64,000 nucleotides of DNA from an uncultured Prochlorococcus sp. (GCA_902591275.1 CACJAC010000001.1:1-64000), one strand, 5' to 3'; numbered from the stretch's first letter, positions 53,439 through 63,536 are shown. Numbers and translations: made by a program. Notes: a model not told the origin generated them from the sequence alone.

Positions 53439-54188
53439 TCAAAACCTTCTAATTACCTTCACTTGAGTTTCATTTTCAATTCTTAAATTCCCATTCGAAT
53501 CAATATCTTTAATTTTCCATGTATGAGGATAATAACCACTAGGTAAAAAACTTTTAGTAAGAAACTTATTTGCAGATTTAATTACATATTCTTTCTTCTT
53601 ATTACATTCAATTGAATCATTAAAAGCTTTAAGAACTTTGGCTGTCCAATAATGTTGATTAATATTCTTAGTTTGAAGTACTTTTGATAATGAAATACCT
53701 TCTGATGGAGTGTAATTTAAAACATTCATGCCAAGTCCTACTCTTACATAGATAATTTCTTTTCCTCTTGTAATAACCCTTGGCAAAAATCCAATCAACT
53801 TTTTTGAACCAAGAAAAATATCATTTGGCCATTTCAAACAAACATTTATATTCTCTTGTCTAAGCATTTCACATAACTTAATACCTAAAGACAAATTAAA
53901 TATTTGACATTCAAATTCTTTTGAAAATATTGGGTAAGCTGCACTTAACCAAATCCCGCCTTTTGGTGAAATCCAAGTTTTCGAGTTTTGGCCAACTCCT
54001 GAGAACTGTTCTCTTGCGATAATAGCTACAGGCTGATTTTTCTTTATTTCAGAATATTCAAAAAAGTTTGTTAGCTCATTTTCGGTACTTTTACATTTTA
54101 TTTTGTAACGAAGTGTCCAGGTTGGATATTGACCCTGAATTTTTTTTAAATAAAAAACTGTCTTAGCTGCAGGTCCAATAACTTTCAC
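53439..54188 (-). CDS. birA: Biotin--[acetyl-CoA-carboxylase] ligase
   Basis: AREQFSGVGQNSKTWISPKGGIWLSAAYP, LKWPNDIFLGSKKLIGFL. Confidence 0.9.
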   Translation of the reverse strand: MKVIGPAAKTVFYLKKIQGQYPTWTLRYKIKCKSTENELTNFFEYSEIKKNQPVAIIAREQFSGVGQNSKTWISPKGGIWLSAAYPIFSKEFECQIFNLSLGIKLCEMLRQENINVCLKWPNDIFLGSKKLIGFLPRVITRGKEIIYVRVGLGMNVLNYTPSEGISLSKVLQTKNINQHYWTAKVLKAFNDSIECNKKKEYVIKSANKFLTKSFLPSGYYPHTWKIKDIDSNGNLRIENETQVKVIRRF

Positions 54189-54263
54189 AAATTTTTTATT
54201 AAAACAACGAGCATCTTTTTAAAGATTAGATTAACTTTAGTCTTAATAAGTAAATTTTACAAA

Positions 54264-54749
54264 TTGGACAAAAAGTATTTGCCAATAGTGAATAGAAGAA
54301 ATCCACATCTATTAAAAAATTGTCTTGATAATTTTAAAAAATCATGCGGAGACTTAGATAAACTCTCTAAAATCAACGAAAACTGGAAGAACTTAATCGG
54401 ATTAGAACTATTTCAAGAATGTAAACCATTAAATATTGAAAAAAAAATACTTACTATTGCAGTAAATCATCCACAGTGGCGCCAAGCTTTAATCTATAAC
54501 AAGCATAAATTAAGAGAGAGAATAGAGAAAATTGGAATAACTTTGACTGAAATAAAAATAATACAAAATTATGAAATTAAAAATAAAAATATCAAAGCTA
54601 CTAATGCAAAGATAGTTTGGGCAAAGCATCCAAGCAGAATCAGTCAAAATAATATGTGCATTTGTACTCTTTGTAATTCCCCTACTCCTGAGGGCGAAAT
54701 CAAAAGATGGGGAAAGTGTTCTTTTTGTTGGAGAAAAATAAAAAACTAA
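54264..54749 (+). CDS. DUF721/DciA-like protein with C-terminal zinc-finger-like tail
   Basis: NWKNLIGLELFQECKPLNIEKKILTIAVNHPQWRQALIYNKHKLRERI; CICTLCN..GKCSFC; TTG start possible. Confidence 0.8.
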   Translation: MDKKYLPIVNRRNPHLLKNCLDNFKKSCGDLDKLSKINENWKNLIGLELFQECKPLNIEKKILTIAVNHPQWRQALIYNKHKLRERIEKIGITLTEIKIIQNYEIKNKNIKATNAKIVWAKHPSRISQNNMCICTLCNSPTPEGEIKRWGKCSFCWRKIKN

Positions 54750-54754
54750 ATTCT

Positions 54755-55456
54755 TTATTTAACTAAAATTAGTATTCCCATTTGCCCCCCCAAAATAGTC
54801 CTATATTCAGCTTTTTTAAATCCAACTTTCTTAGCAATATTTATAAGCTCATTTTTCTTTGGAAAATTACTAATACTTTTTTCAATATATGCGTACTCTG
54901 GACCTAAATTAAAAAGCCGCGAAATGGTTACTACAATTAATCTCAAATAAATTTTCTGAAAAATATTGGATAAAGAATTTCTTGTTGAGTGATTAAAATC
55001 CAAAAATCCTGCCCTTCCCTTATCCTTCAAAAGATTAAAAACTTTTTTTATTCCTTCTTCAACATTATTTAAGTTTCTAAGTCCATATGACATGCAAATC
55101 CCATCAAAATTTTTTGAATAATCATTAATTTTTAATACATCTTTAATTTCCCACTTAATAAATTTATTTTTTTTAAGCTCTGATTTTTTTTTTGCAATAT
55201 TTAAGATATCCACTGCACTGTCAATCCCAGTAATTGAACCTCTTGGACTAACTCTTTCAGAAATTAAGAATGCTAAATCTCCAGTTCCACAGCATAAATC
55301 AGCCCAATCTTCGCCATTTAAAGGTTCTAATAAATTAACTAATTTCCTTTTCCATAATCTGTGCAGCCCAAAACTTAATAGATTATTTAAAAAGTCATAT
55401 TTATAAGAAATTTTATTAAATATATTTTTGACTTCGATAGTTTTTGTGAATTTCAT
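54755..55456 (-). CDS. menG: UbiE/MenG-family quinone methyltransferase
   Basis: KYDFLNNLLSFGLHRLWKRKLV, DLCCGTGDLAF, SYGLRNLNN. Confidence 0.93.
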   Translation of the reverse strand: MKFTKTIEVKNIFNKISYKYDFLNNLLSFGLHRLWKRKLVNLLEPLNGEDWADLCCGTGDLAFLISERVSPRGSITGIDSAVDILNIAKKKSELKKNKFIKWEIKDVLKINDYSKNFDGICMSYGLRNLNNVEEGIKKVFNLLKDKGRAGFLDFNHSTRNSLSNIFQKIYLRLIVVTISRLFNLGPEYAYIEKSISNFPKKNELINIAKKVGFKKAEYRTILGGQMGILILVK

Positions 55457-55499
55457 TTTTAAATTTTTAAACTTATTTTTTTGGTATTAAATTAAATTT

Positions 55500-56270
55500 T
55501 TATTCATATGGTCTAATTGGAAGATTTTTTTCGAGAAGGAAAGTTTTTATTTCTTGTAGAGTAAGTTTCTTATCATGAAGTAATGATGCTAAAAGTGCGG
55601 CAGATGCCCTGCCTTCATTGAAAACATCATAGATATCTTCTAAACACCCTGCCCCTCCGGAAGCAATTACTGGGATATCAACAATATTTGCAACAGATTC
55701 TGTCAAATTTAAATCATATCCATTCTGTGTTCCATCACCATCCATTGAAGTAAGCAATATTTCCCCTGCGCCTAACTCCTCAACTTTCTTTGCCCAACTT
55801 AATACATCTATACCAGTATTTTCTCTCCCTCCTTTCACATATACCTCCCATTCATCAGTCTTATCAACTTTTCTTCGAGCATCAATTGCTATAACGATGC
55901 ATTGATTACCAAATTCTCTAGAACTTTCAGAAATTAAATAGGGATTTCTTACGGCTGAGGAATTCAAACTCACTTTATCTGCTCCTGCTCTTAAAAGATC
56001 ATTAATAGAAGAAACAGAATCTATACCTCCACCTACTGTAAAAGGAATTTTTACTGATTTTGCTGTCCTAGAAACAAGGTCAACTAATGTATTCCTATTT
56101 TCCACGCTTGCTCTAATATCTAAAAATACCAATTCATCTGCGCCTTCATCAGAGTACCTACAAGCCAATTCAACTGGATCTCCTGAGTCTCTCAAGTTAA
56201 CAAAATTTACACCTTTAACGACTCTGCCATTGGCGACATCTAAACAAGGAATTAAACGAAGAGCTACCAT
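55500..56270 (-). CDS. hisF: Imidazole glycerol phosphate synthase subunit HisF
   Basis: [33 protein letters not shown]. Confidence 0.97.
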   Translation of the reverse strand: MVALRLIPCLDVANGRVVKGVNFVNLRDSGDPVELACRYSDEGADELVFLDIRASVENRNTLVDLVSRTAKSVKIPFTVGGGIDSVSSINDLLRAGADKVSLNSSAVRNPYLISESSREFGNQCIVIAIDARRKVDKTDEWEVYVKGGRENTGIDVLSWAKKVEELGAGEILLTSMDGDGTQNGYDLNLTESVANIVDIPVIASGGAGCLEDIYDVFNEGRASAALLASLLHDKKLTLQEIKTFLLEKNLPIRPYE

Positions 56271-56329
56271 TTTAGTAAAAATTGTCCAAATGCTGTTAAT
56301 CTTGCATAATAGCTTCCATTTTACCTCTT

Positions 56330-56554
56330 ATGGCTGAAACAAAATTATTACCCAAAATCGGTAGTAAAATTAAAATTAACATTAACAAAGTAAAAGATAG
56401 ACTACCAGCTAAATTAATTGATCAAATATCCTCTAATCCGAAAGCCGTAATAACAGGCTATAAAATGACAGACGGCAGGAGTATTGGGATCACCGCAAAA
56501 TTTCAGAATGGTGAGCAAAATTGGTTTTTCCCAGAAGAAATTGAAAAAGGTTAA
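56330..56554 (+). CDS. petP: DUF2862 family, probably cytochrome b6f-associated PetP
   Basis: PKIGSKIKININKVKDRLPAKLI...VITGYKMTDGRSIGITAKFQNGEQNWFFPEEIE; PetP assignment from memory. Confidence 0.65.
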   Translation: MAETKLLPKIGSKIKININKVKDRLPAKLIDQISSNPKAVITGYKMTDGRSIGITAKFQNGEQNWFFPEEIEKG

Positions 56555-56562
56555 AGAGTAAA

Positions 56563-57510
56563 GTGAATGATCCAAAACAACTATTAGGAATTAAGGGTGC
56601 CTCTGAAACATCAAGCATATGGAAACTCCGAATACAGTTAATGAAACCCATAACGTGGATCCCTTTGATATGGGGGGTTATTTGTGGAGCAGCTGCGAGT
56701 GGGAATTTTGAATGGACATTTAGTAATGTTCTAGCTTCATTTGCATGTATGTTGATGAGTGGACCACTTTTGGCTGGTTATACCCAAACCATAAATGATT
56801 TTTTTGATAAAGAAATTGATGCAATTAATGAACCAAATAGACCAATTCCTTCTGGCAAAATTTCAATTAAAGATGTAAAAATACAAATCTGGGTATTACT
56901 TATAGCTGGTTTAATAGTTGCTTTTCTATTAGATTTATATGCTAAGCACAGCTTCCCCTCCGTCTTACTTTTAGCATTAGGAGGTTCCTTTGTTAGTTAT
57001 ATATATTCTGCTCCACCACTCAAATTAAAACAGAATGGTTGGCTTGGAAATTATGCATTAGGAGCATCTTATATAGCTTTACCTTGGTGGGCAGGACAAG
57101 CCTTGTTTGGGAAATTAACTATCGTGACGGCGATACTAACACTTGCTTATAGCCTTTCTGGACTTGGAATTGCTGTTATTAATGATTTCAAAAGTGTTGA
57201 AGGAGACTCAAAGCTAGGCTTAAATTCTCTACCAGTAGTATTTGGAATTAAAAATGCAAGTAGAATAAGTGCAGGACTAATTGACATTTTTCAATTAGCA
57301 ATGGTTGTAGTATTAGTCATTATTGGTCAACATTTAGCCTCTGTAATTTTGGTTTTATTGGTAATTCCACAAATTACATTTCAGGATATGTGGTTACTAA
57401 GAGATCCTTTAAAGTTTGATGTCAAATATCAAGCAAGTGCCCAACCGTTCCTTATAACTGGAATGTTAGTTACAGCTTTAGCGATAGGACATAGTTTTTT
57501 AGTTGCTTAA
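56563..57510 (+). CDS. chlG: Chlorophyll synthase
   Basis: QTINDFFDKEIDAINEPNRPIPSG, SAPPLKLKQNGWLGNYALGASYIALPWWAG. Confidence 0.96.
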   Translation: MNDPKQLLGIKGASETSSIWKLRIQLMKPITWIPLIWGVICGAAASGNFEWTFSNVLASFACMLMSGPLLAGYTQTINDFFDKEIDAINEPNRPIPSGKISIKDVKIQIWVLLIAGLIVAFLLDLYAKHSFPSVLLLALGGSFVSYIYSAPPLKLKQNGWLGNYALGASYIALPWWAGQALFGKLTIVTAILTLAYSLSGLGIAVINDFKSVEGDSKLGLNSLPVVFGIKNASRISAGLIDIFQLAMVVVLVIIGQHLASVILVLLVIPQITFQDMWLLRDPLKFDVKYQASAQPFLITGMLVTALAIGHSFLVA

Positions 57511-59281
57511 GGTGCAAAAGATTAAATTCAAATCTTTTGTTTTAATAATTCCAATATTAATTTTTTCTGGAATATCTTTTTATTTTTTTAGTCTAATATT
57601 TAGCACCTTAAAATTTGACTTTTCTAAAAACAAAAAGTCTCGGGAAACCAAATATTCTTACGTAATATCATCTTCTGATAATAAGATACTAAGCAAATTA
57701 AGCCGCAAATTTGAAATAGATAATAGTTATCATAAAATTCCATTTTTTCTTAAACATTCTTTTATATCTTCTGAGGATAAAAGATTTTATAAACATAATG
57801 GAATAGATTTAAAAGGTATTTCTCGTGCCCTTATTAAAAATATTAGAAGTGGTTATGTTAAAGAGGGAGGAAGTACGATTACACAACAAGTTGCTAGATT
57901 ACTTTTTCTAAATAATGATTTAAGTTTTCAGAGAAAAATCAAAGAAATATTTATATCACTCATACTTGAATTTAAATATAACAAAAATCAAATTTTAAAA
58001 TTATATTTAAATAATATTTATCTAGGATCAGGAGCATACGGGGTAGACGAGGCTGCCCAAGTTTATTTTGGAAAATTTATAGAAGAATTGACATTATCAG
58101 AGATCGGATTAATTGCAGGATTAGCTCCTGCTCCATCAATTTATTCACCTTATCAAAATTTAGAACTAGCTATTGAAAATAGAAATAAAGTTCTTGAATC
58201 AATGTATGTTGATGGATATATTTCTCTTGCAAATAAGAATAAGGCTATTAAAGAAAAAATAAAGTTAAATTATCAAACATCTGATAATTTTTTAGATGAT
58301 AAATTATTAATAAACTTTATTCTTCAGGAAACAGATAAAAAAATTGGAAATAAAAATGATTATAAGTTTTTAAAAATTAAATCTTCTATCAACAAAGATT
58401 GGCAAGAAAAGGGTCAAAAAATATCAAGATACGCAGGGCCTAAAGAACTCGAATTTGGTCTGTTATCTATCGAATCAAACACAGGTCTAATCAGGACAAT
58501 GATAACCAGCAAAAATCCAACAATTAATGAATACAATAGAGTGATTTCATCTGTAAGACCTTTAGGTTCTACTTTTAAAATAATCCCTTATGCTGCTGCA
58601 TTAATAGAAGGAATAAAATTAAGCGATAAATTTGAAGACTTACCAATATGCTGGGAAAGTTATTGCCCAAAAAATTTTTCAGAAGACTATAGAGGTTCAA
58701 TATCTTTGATTGAATCATTTAAAAGTTCATCAAATATCGTTCCAATATCAATAACAAAAATAATCGGCTTAAAAAATATTATTAATTTAGCGAATTCATT
58801 TGGACTAGGTTACGAGCAAGAGTTTGAGGAATTCCCATCATTAGCTATTGGCGCCTACGGAGATAATCTTTTAAACATCACAAATGCATATTCTGCAATA
58901 AACAATAATGGGAAGATTCAAAGCCCTGAAATCATAGAAAAAATAGAATCAATTAAAAAACAACCTATTTGGGAAAATAAATCTATTGCCAAGAAAATAT
59001 TAGATTTAAAAATAAACAAGAAAATAAATAAACTTCTTGAAAAATCTGTAAAAGAAGGAACTTCAAAAGCAGCCTTTATAAAAGGAAAGAAAATTTATGG
59101 GAAAACAGGAACATCTGATGGAAATAAAGATCTCTGGTTTATTGGTTCCATTGATAACCTCACAACAGGGATCTGGATAGGTTACGACGATAACAAGGAA
59201 TCTGAATTATCTAGTGGGAATGCAGCTTATTTATGGAAGAAGTTTATATCTGAAATTTATAAAATTCCAGTTAAAAAATAA
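57503..59281 (+). CDS. Class A penicillin-binding protein
   Basis: GT51: SSEDKRFYKHNGID, GGSTITQQ; transpeptidase KTGTSDGNKDLWFIG. Confidence 0.95.
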   Translation: MLKVQKIKFKSFVLIIPILIFSGISFYFFSLIFSTLKFDFSKNKKSRETKYSYVISSSDNKILSKLSRKFEIDNSYHKIPFFLKHSFISSEDKRFYKHNGIDLKGISRALIKNIRSGYVKEGGSTITQQVARLLFLNNDLSFQRKIKEIFISLILEFKYNKNQILKLYLNNIYLGSGAYGVDEAAQVYFGKFIEELTLSEIGLIAGLAPAPSIYSPYQNLELAIENRNKVLESMYVDGYISLANKNKAIKEKIKLNYQTSDNFLDDKLLINFILQETDKKIGNKNDYKFLKIKSSINKDWQEKGQKISRYAGPKELEFGLLSIESNTGLIRTMITSKNPTINEYNRVISSVRPLGSTFKIIPYAAALIEGIKLSDKFEDLPICWESYCPKNFSEDYRGSISLIESFKSSSNIVPISITKIIGLKNIINLANSFGLGYEQEFEEFPSLAIGAYGDNLLNITNAYSAINNNGKIQSPEIIEKIESIKKQPIWENKSIAKKILDLKINKKINKLLEKSVKEGTSKAAFIKGKKIYGKTGTSDGNKDLWFIGSIDNLTTGIWIGYDDNKESELSSGNAAYLWKKFISEIYKIPVKK

Positions 59282-59290
59282 ATTATATGT

Positions 59291-60607
59291 TTAAGATTTA
59301 TAAGAAATTATTGCCGAATAAAATCCATCACCAGGATAATCCAAGCTAGGTAAAATTTGCTTTTGGCTAACCAATTTTAAAGTTTTGTTTTTTTCAATAA
59401 ATCGTTCAATTAATAAATTATTTTCATCAGGACAAATAGTACAAGTTGAATAAACTAAAGTACCATCTTTTTTCAAAAGAGGAAAAATACCCTCCAAAAG
59501 TTTTTCCTGTAATAAAGTTAAAGATTTTATTTTTTCTTTACTCAAAGACCATCTAGAATCTGGATTTCTGGAAAGAGTTCCAATCCCTGAACATGGAGCA
59601 TCTAATAAAATCTTATCAAAATAAGATATAAACTTAGGATTTAATTCAATCAAACGCGTAGCATCAGCCTTAAGGGTATTAACAGATTTCAAATTTAACC
59701 TTTCTAAATTTGATTGCAGTATTTTCAATCTTTTTGCTGATCTATCTACGGCAATTATTTCAGCACTATCATTTGTTAATTCTGCAAGGTGAGTAGACTT
59801 ACTTCCTGGAGCTGCACAAGCATCTAAAATCTTTTCACCTTCTTTTGGATTTAAGAGCGGTGCTATCCACTGAGAAGATCTATCTTGAATTGTCCAAAGT
59901 CCATCACTATATCCTGGTAAATTTTTTATAGATCTTGGATTAGATTTTAAAGTAATTCCATTATGTAAATCTTTAATAATTTCAGCATCAATTTTATTTT
60001 CATGAAGTACTTTCAAAAAGTTATCTAAATTAGTTTTTAATTGGTTAATTCTCAAATCAATTGATGGTTTTTTATTAAATGCCTTAATGATATTTTCACC
60101 CTCACTATTGCCGACCCATTTATAAAGATCATTCACAAGCCATAATGGAAATGATTCAAGATATGAAATTCTTTCTTTTCTATCAGAAGATAATTCCGGA
60201 AAGATTTTTTGTTCTAATTTTCTTGATGCATTTCTCAATATCGCATTTACAGTTCCCGCTAAACCATTTAAATCTGTTTTTTTAGCTACTTCTACAGTTG
60301 TAGAAATAGCAGCAGGAAATGGGATTTTATCCATTTTCAATAGTTGATACAATCCTATGTGTAGAAGCCATCTTAACTTTGGAGGCTGTTTTTTATGATT
60401 AATTTTTGATGTATGATCCGTCCAAAGATCAAGAAATTTCCTATACCTTATGCATCCAAAAGATAATTCCGTAATAAAAGCTATATCAAGAGGATTAAAT
60501 TGATAATTTTTTAAAACCTTTTCAAGAGCATGATCAGAAAAATCACCAGAACTAACTTTTAATAAAATTTCCCAAGCTGCCTTTCTTTGTAAATATCCTA
60601 TGCTCAA
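59291..60607 (-). CDS. rsmB: 16S rRNA (cytosine(967)-C5)-methyltransferase
   Basis: LDACAAPGSKSTHLAEL, LLDAPCSGIGTLSRNPDSRW, STCTICPDENN. Confidence 0.95.
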   Translation of the reverse strand: MSIGYLQRKAAWEILLKVSSGDFSDHALEKVLKNYQFNPLDIAFITELSFGCIRYRKFLDLWTDHTSKINHKKQPPKLRWLLHIGLYQLLKMDKIPFPAAISTTVEVAKKTDLNGLAGTVNAILRNASRKLEQKIFPELSSDRKERISYLESFPLWLVNDLYKWVGNSEGENIIKAFNKKPSIDLRINQLKTNLDNFLKVLHENKIDAEIIKDLHNGITLKSNPRSIKNLPGYSDGLWTIQDRSSQWIAPLLNPKEGEKILDACAAPGSKSTHLAELTNDSAEIIAVDRSAKRLKILQSNLERLNLKSVNTLKADATRLIELNPKFISYFDKILLDAPCSGIGTLSRNPDSRWSLSKEKIKSLTLLQEKLLEGIFPLLKKDGTLVYSTCTICPDENNLLIERFIEKNKTLKLVSQKQILPSLDYPGDGFYSAIISYKS

Positions 60608-60658
60608 AATATAATTAATTTTTTAAAGATAACTTTACTATACAAAAAATTCAAAAAT

Positions 60659-60802
60659 TTAAACTACTTTTTCAATTGCAGAATTAAACCAAATAAAACC
60701 TAAGATAGAAATAAGTGAAAGATTAAATCCTAAAAAAAGAAAGATATTTAAAGAATGGATTCTTTCCCGAAAAAATATTTTTTGCTCTTTTTGATACTTC
60801 AT
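60659..60802 (-). CDS. Small single-TM protein, not in ORF track
   Basis: Hand translation: MKYQKEQKIFFRERIHSLNIFLFLGFNLSLISILGFIWFNSAIEKVV. Confidence 0.5.
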   Translation of the reverse strand: MKYQKEQKIFFRERIHSLNIFLFLGFNLSLISILGFIWFNSAIEKVV

Positions 60803-60821
60803 TTTTAAAATAAAAACTTAT

Positions 60822-61001
60822 TCAGGATTTCAAACGGCAACCAATTTTGATAGAACCTGCATCAAGCATTCTGCCTAATTTAATTGCTATGGACTCCTCC
60901 AACCTAGTGAAATTAGATTGATGGGTAGTTATCCAATCTAATTCAGAAAAAGTAATAATTCCCGTCGAATTACTTTTTAAAAAAAGTGTTCCAATTTCCA
61001 T
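60822..61001 (-). CDS. Small soluble conserved-looking protein, not in ORF track
   Basis: Hand translation: MEIGTLFLKSNSTGIITFSELDWITTHQSNFTRLEESIAIKLGRMLDAGSIKIGCRLKS. Confidence 0.7.
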   Translation of the reverse strand: MEIGTLFLKSNSTGIITFSELDWITTHQSNFTRLEESIAIKLGRMLDAGSIKIGCRLKS

Positions 61002-61105
61002 TAGAAAATCTAATTTTTTCTAAGTTAACATCCGTACTTAATATTTCTTCATAACATAATATTCTTTTAATTTTTCAAAGATAACTGTAGGTTATTACTC
61101 TTAAT

Positions 61106-62596
61106 TTATTGAATATCTCTTAAAAATTTATCGGCCGTTTTTAAGTGATTATTTAATTTTTCATCTGACATTTTATCGAGATTTCTTGTTAACATTGCCA
61201 GACGATATTGCTTTCTAAAAAAGCTTTCATTATCTTTAATAAATTTCCAAAATAAGCCATCCCATATTTCACACCATGGGCCACTTTTAAAATTAGACAT
61301 TTTTTTTACATAATTAGAGCTTGATATATATGGCTTTGTTGAAAAGATACCACCATCACTAAACTGACTCATTCCGTAAACATTTGGGACCATAACCCAA
61401 TCATAGGAATCAATAAACATTTCCATAAACCATTTATAAACTTGGTTGGGGTGAATTCTACATAGAAGCATAAAGTTGCCAACAATCATTAGCCGCTCAA
61501 TATGATGACAATAACCAAATTTAATAATATTTTTTATAACAACGTCTACTGGTTCAATTCCTGTATTTCCTTGATAAAAAGATTTTGGAATTGGCTTATC
61601 TTCAAAATTCCAAAAATTACTATTTCGCATCTTTGTTCCATACTTTTTATAGACGAGGCAAATAAATTCTCTCCATCCAATAATTTGACGAATAAAACCC
61701 TCTAAAGAGTTAATAGGAACATTATTATTTTTTGCAAAAAGTAATGCTTTATTTACTACTACATCTGGGGTTAATAAGCCGCTATTTAAAAGAGGAGAAA
61801 GTAAACTGTGCCATAAAAAAGAATTTTCTTTAGATATAGCATCCTCATAATCTCCAAATAAGAAAAATCTATGTTTAAAAAAATCATTTAACCATTCATC
61901 TGCCTCTTCAAAATTAGTTGGATATAAAAAGTTATTACTTTCTCCAATAAACTCAATATCGAAATTGGCTAATGACCTTTCTGCATTAACTACAAATTTA
62001 TTTTTTTGTAATTTAGGTGTATCAGGTATATTTATTTTTTTTGGTAATTTTTTTCTATTCATTTCATCGAAACTCCATTTACCACCTTCAGGAGTATCAT
62101 CAGGATAAACTAATATCTTTTGGCTCTTTCTTTGATTCTCATAAAATCTCCCCATAAGAGGTTTTTTTGAATTTGATGCAAATAAATCTTTTAAATGTTC
62201 ACTGGTCATAAACATAGGAGAAGGCAAAATATTTAAAGCTAAATTATTACTTTCAACAAAATTATTAATCCTCTTCATTATTAAAAAATCATGAGGGTCA
62301 ATGAGATTTATTTTCTGATATTTATTTTTAATAAATTCCGATAAGTAATCAACTGTAGAAACATTATTCTTGTTTTCGATGTATAAAACTTTAAAGCCAG
62401 ATATTTCTAAATAATTTTTATAAGCGAGCATAGATGCTCTATGAAAAACTAACTTATTTTTATGGTTAATTAATTTATGAAATTTATCATTTCCAAAAAA
62501 TAATGAGTCTTCCAAAATCAAAACTTCACAATTTATTTTTAAGATTGGGCTTTCTCTAAAAAGTTGATTCGGGAAAATAATTGATACTTGTTTCAT
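61106..62596 (-). CDS. Cryptochrome/photolyase family protein (DPRP / FeS-BCP class)
   Basis: [93 protein letters not shown]. Confidence 0.92.
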   Translation of the reverse strand: MKQVSIIFPNQLFRESPILKINCEVLILEDSLFFGNDKFHKLINHKNKLVFHRASMLAYKNYLEISGFKVLYIENKNNVSTVDYLSEFIKNKYQKINLIDPHDFLIMKRINNFVESNNLALNILPSPMFMTSEHLKDLFASNSKKPLMGRFYENQRKSQKILVYPDDTPEGGKWSFDEMNRKKLPKKINIPDTPKLQKNKFVVNAERSLANFDIEFIGESNNFLYPTNFEEADEWLNDFFKHRFFLFGDYEDAISKENSFLWHSLLSPLLNSGLLTPDVVVNKALLFAKNNNVPINSLEGFIRQIIGWREFICLVYKKYGTKMRNSNFWNFEDKPIPKSFYQGNTGIEPVDVVIKNIIKFGYCHHIERLMIVGNFMLLCRIHPNQVYKWFMEMFIDSYDWVMVPNVYGMSQFSDGGIFSTKPYISSSNYVKKMSNFKSGPWCEIWDGLFWKFIKDNESFFRKQYRLAMLTRNLDKMSDEKLNNHLKTADKFLRDIQ

Positions 62597-62724
62597 CTTT
62601 GCGACTTTCTGTTACTGCATCTTTTTGAACAGTAGATAACATCATCCCAACAGTTTTTCCATTTTTTACGCCACTCAAACGGCCTATTGCAAACAGGACA
62701 AGTTTTAGTAGAAAGATTTTTCAA
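62593..62724 (-). CDS. DUF2256 Zn-ribbon-like small protein, not in ORF track (TTG start)
   Basis: Hand translation: [43 protein letters not shown]; stop overlaps photolyase start (ATGA). Confidence 0.88.
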   Translation of the reverse strand: MKNLSTKTCPVCNRPFEWRKKWKNCWDDVIYCSKRCSNRKSQR

Positions 62725-62727
62725 AAT

Positions 62728-62964
62728 TTATAATTTTCTTTTATGAGTAGATTTAAATCTAGTTGAATCTTTAAGGGCCATATGTTTTGTATTTCTTCCC
62801 GAAACTCTCTTTCTCCAGACTTTGAAAGATTTGGGTTTAAGATTTTGACGCATAATTTTTATCGCATCTTCCTCTTTTAAACCAAATTGATACTCGATAG
62901 CTTCAAAGGGTGTTCTATCTTCCCAACACATTTCTATTATTCTGTCTATATCGATACTTTCCAT
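62728..62964 (-). CDS. TIGR03643/DUF2805-like small protein
   Basis: IDRIIEMCWEDRTPFEAIEYQFGLKEEDAIKIMRQNLKPKSFKVWRKRVSGRNTKH. Confidence 0.85.
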   Translation of the reverse strand: MESIDIDRIIEMCWEDRTPFEAIEYQFGLKEEDAIKIMRQNLKPKSFKVWRKRVSGRNTKHMALKDSTRFKSTHKRKL

Positions 62965-62966
62965 AT

Positions 62967-63371
62967 TTATTGTTCACATTGTGAGGTACAAAGTTTTTCA
63001 ATATCGGATCTACCTGTAATTTGAAGTCTATATTTTGCCCAATATCTGTAAACCAATCTCAATAATGGAGATAAGAGATTAATCTTCAAGGGATAATAAA
63101 CCCAACCTAAACCAACTAATTCATAAGAATATGCAAGTACATCTAGTCCCCTAATAATTTCACCATTTTCAATAATCCCATGCAGGTTTGACATAGCTTC
63201 TGAATATGAGATGTCATTAAAAAGACTTTGATCATAATCCTTACTATTAATATCTATAAATGTAATTTGATTTAAGATATCTCTTTTTTTAAGAAAATTT
63301 GTTTCTCTCAAACAAAGTGGACAACCACCATCGAATAAAAAGGTTAATTTATTTTTCATATTTTTATTCAA
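62967..63371 (-). CDS. DCC-family thiol-disulfide oxidoreductase (DUF393)
   Basis: FLFDGGCPLCLRETNFLKKRD motif, C-terminal W..YR.....R. Confidence 0.88.
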   Translation of the reverse strand: MNKNMKNKLTFLFDGGCPLCLRETNFLKKRDILNQITFIDINSKDYDQSLFNDISYSEAMSNLHGIIENGEIIRGLDVLAYSYELVGLGWVYYPLKINLLSPLLRLVYRYWAKYRLQITGRSDIEKLCTSQCEQ

Positions 63372-63489
63372 ATATAGAAATTAAATAACTTTTTTGTGGA
63401 ATAAAAAATTTTTTTTAGAGTATAAGCTTTATAAAGCCTTAATAATTGCTAGTTCTAATTTAGTGAAATTATATTATCTTATTAATTAA

Positions 63490-63523
63490 TAAGCCATTGA
63501 TTAAGGGATACATCAATGGTTTA
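63490..63523. terminator. 12-bp stem-loop between two minus-strand genes
   Basis: TAAGCCATTGAT (63490-63501) / ATCAATGGTTTA (63512-63523), one G-U pair, 10-nt loop. Confidence 0.5.
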
Positions 63524-63536
63524 AAACTATTTATGA

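Noticed and set aside
63426-63437. 12-bp palindrome GCTTTATAAAGC upstream of the photolyase operon
   Set aside because: Palindromes of this length are expected repeatedly by chance in 64 kb of AT-rich DNA; no known operator match.
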